From: JAOSJT01 sp035362335
GTDB lineage: Bacteria > Bacteroidota > Ignavibacteria > SZUA-365
NCBI GenBank assembly: GCA_035362335.1
Contig: DAOSDL010000024.1
Coordinates: 1-64,000, forward strand
Direction: 5' to 3'
DNA length: 64,000 nucleotides
Each line of letters begins with the position of its first letter. Position 1 is the first letter of the stretch. The translations under genes and the position numbers were made by a program. Positions 62,266 to 64,000 of the stretch are shown here, piece after piece. The notes beneath the pieces are model-generated. The model saw only the letters and a program-made list of their open reading frames with translations. It ran no database searches and was not told where the DNA came from.

Positions 62266-64000
62266 TCATTTCCGTACCATCACCCGCACGGTGCGGCTTT
62301 CGGCTCCGGCGAGTACGCGATAGTAATACACGCCGGAGGGCAGCGCGGCGGTGGGCGCGCGCAACACGCTGCCGGCTGTGTACACGCCGTCGTACACCCT
62401 GGCGATGTGCTTTCCGTGAATGGAGTACATATCCACTATCGAATGCCTGCCCTCGGCGCCGCGCAGGGTCAGCGTTTGCGATTGACCCGGGGCGACGGGA
62501 TTGGGATAGGCCCGCAACTCCAGCGCCCCGGACGCCGGCAGCGGCTCGGGTGTCGTGACGTACTCCGGCAGCAACATTTCGTACACTCCCGCCATGCTGG
62601 CAGCCAGCAGACGCCGGGGATTCTCATGATAGTGCAATGCGCGCACCGAGACATTGTGCATGCCGTCCAGAGGCAGGGCCTCCCAACTTGCGCCATAGTC
62701 GTACGACACATACACACCACCGCTGCGCTTGCCGGTACGCAGGGACGCTATGTGCCCAGGCACACTAAGCGCCCCTGCGTAATACACATGCGGATAGCGC
62801 GGATCGATGAGTACGGACTCCATAAACGGCGACTGTATGGGTGGATCGTAATTCTGTGTCCAGGTCTTTCCCGCATCGGTGGAACGCAGTATCCCATCCC
62901 AACTAGCTATGATGATGACATCTGGATCGACCGGATTAACACAGACATCCCTGTACAGATAGCTTAATTGATCAAGCAGTGGCGACCAAGTCTTACCATA
63001 GTCCTGCGAAACGCTCAACGTACTTTTGCGATTATTCGGTTGCTGCTCCCAGCTACAGAGATAATACACCCCGTCATGCCATGGATGGAATGCCATGGCG
63101 GAGTACATGTATTTCTGCTCGTCGTAGAGAGGTGTGATAACACTGCTCGTCGTGGTACCAATTTCCACTTGATGTACAACGACGCTGTCCGTCACGCGCC
63201 ACAACCCGGAGAGAGTTCCTCCGAAAATCTCCCTCGGGTTATGCGGGTTGAAATGTATCTCCCCCTTTGGCAAGGCGAAAAACATCGCATTCGACAACGC
63301 CCAAGGCCCTTCATAACCGCGTGTTGTATAGGTCAGCATCTGTACACCGCGCACCATGAACAGCGAATCCACCGGACTGACGGCACCGTACATGTCGGCT
63401 CCACGTTCATACGCGCCGATGTTGGAATTCAGATAGGACCAAGTTTTTCCATTGTCCATGGTCGAAAGCGAGCTTCCCAGTATGATGCCACCACGCATAT
63501 CATGTGTCGAGAAAAAGCTTGTTGTTGCCATATATGGCCCGCTATTGATCAACGCGAGCTGCGTCCCATCGGGCGCGAGTCTCCACACCTGATTGTCATA
63601 CTGACACCAGAGGGAGCGATCGAACGGATCGCGCATGATACAGGCAAAGCCATATATCTTGCCATCCGATGTATCCGCAATATTCGTTTTTATCCACTGC
63701 TGCGTTTCTCTGGATCTGGTCCACACCCCTGACGTGTGAGTCAGGATATAGCGGTCATTCGCCTCGTCGTACAAGGAAAAATCGGACGAGTGTGGCTCCA
63801 CCCACGGTCTGACTAGCACCATACCCTTGAAGTCGTTGTAGTGTATCCAACTCTTGCCATAATCACGGCTGAGCCAGGGACCCGCCAGTAATTCGCCAAG
63901 CTGCGTGTGAACAAAGGCGCGGTTGTAATTTATCCTCGACGAGTCGGGTCTCCAGGTCAGTCCGGCGTCGCCCGAGACCCAGCGTGTAGGTCCTCCAATC
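62266..64000 (-). CDS. Secreted BNR-type protein with T9SS sorting domain (5' end off window)
   Basis: The frame runs open to the right window edge, so the product is at least 577 residues and its start is not seen. The visible part has BNR-type turns (DAGLTWRPDSS, SRDYGKSWIHY, STMDNGKTWSYL, SVSQDYGKTWSPL, RSTDAGKTWTQN, SYDYGASWEAL) and ends with a T9SS sorting domain (LRAYPNPVAPGQS, MYSIHGKHIAR, LPSGVYYYRVL). The methionine at 63822 is internal, because BNR sequence continues upstream in frame. It is the third cargo gene in this run. Confidence 0.9.
   Translation of the reverse strand, partial: IGGPTRWVSGDAGLTWRPDSSRINYNRAFVHTQLGELLAGPWLSRDYGKSWIHYNDFKGMVLVRPWVEPHSSDFSLYDEANDRYILTHTSGVWTRSRETQQWIKTNIADTSDGKIYGFACIMRDPFDRSLWCQYDNQVWRLAPDGTQLALINSGPYMATTSFFSTHDMRGGIILGSSLSTMDNGKTWSYLNSNIGAYERGADMYGAVSPVDSLFMVRGVQMLTYTTRGYEGPWALSNAMFFALPKGEIHFNPHNPREIFGGTLSGLWRVTDSVVVHQVEIGTTTSSVITPLYDEQKYMYSAMAFHPWHDGVYYLCSWEQQPNNRKSTLSVSQDYGKTWSPLLDQLSYLYRDVCVNPVDPDVIIIASWDGILRSTDAGKTWTQNYDPPIQSPFMESVLIDPRYPHVYYAGALSVPGHIASLRTGKRSGGVYVSYDYGASWEALPLDGMHNVSVRALHYHENPRRLLAASMAGVYEMLLPEYVTTPEPLPASGALELRAYPNPVAPGQSQTLTLRGAEGRHSIVDMYSIHGKHIARVYDGVYTAGSVLRAPTAALPSGVYYYRVLAGAESRTVRVMVRK

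Overview
The window looks like the chromosome of an uncultured or little-studied member of the Bacteroidota/Chlorobiota side of the tree (Ignavibacteria, Kapabacteria or a relative). The main reason is that at least nine genes encode secreted proteins ending in a type IX secretion (T9SS) sorting domain of the 'YPNPF...D..GR' kind, often with BNR/Ycf48-type or 'D.GGA...W.D.R' repeats. DNA is mostly high in G+C, genes are densely packed, and strong GGAGG ribosome sites are common. The lineage is inferred from protein types only.

Layout. 0.3-7.3 kb: two T9SS cargo proteins and a methyltransferase. 7.4-10.5 kb: an accessory region with a 57-base tandem array whose repeat is a palindrome, three copies of a ~95-base dispersed repeat, tRNA-Asp with a duplicated 3' end, and a YefM/YoeB-like toxin-antitoxin pair between two ~300-base direct repeats. 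10.5-12.2 kb: an HTH/ImmA-IrrE metallopeptidase plus PIN-domain gene pair behind a perfect 23-base inverted repeat. 12.4-23.6 kb: a formylglycine-generating-enzyme-like lipoprotein, a VIT-domain T9SS protein, a papain-like cysteine peptidase candidate and a GH17 T9SS protein. 23.8-27.6 kb: a PRPP synthase and, upstream on the same strand, the most unusual locus here: a YbjN-like protein, a 77-residue Pup/UBact-like modifier candidate ending in Glu, and a divergent Pup-ligase (PafA) homologue.

28-38 kb: a surface-polysaccharide locus with an outer-membrane barrel, CDP-glucose synthesis and 4,6-dehydration, a sugar epimerase/reductase, a TPR protein, a cellulose-synthase-like GT2, a GH26-like hydrolase and a T9SS protein, mostly overlapping or nearly so. 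38-49.5 kb: a UPF0182 membrane protein, YbaK, a PEPCK-like protein, an aminotransferase fused to a second PEPCK/HPrK-like domain, a flotillin and an M48 peptidase. 51.5-56.8 kb: a trehalose/osmotic-stress operon (OtsA, MscS, OtsB, TreT-like glycosyltransferase, one uncharacterised protein). 56.8-64 kb: a radical SAM protein, RsgA and three T9SS/BNR proteins, the last running off the end.

The headline is the small conjugation-like operon at 24.9-27.6 kb. It has a ligase and a plausible modifier with a ready-made C-terminal Glu, but this window has no Dop, no Mpa/ARC ATPase and no proteasome subunit. Family calls were made by eye against remembered family members and no search was run.
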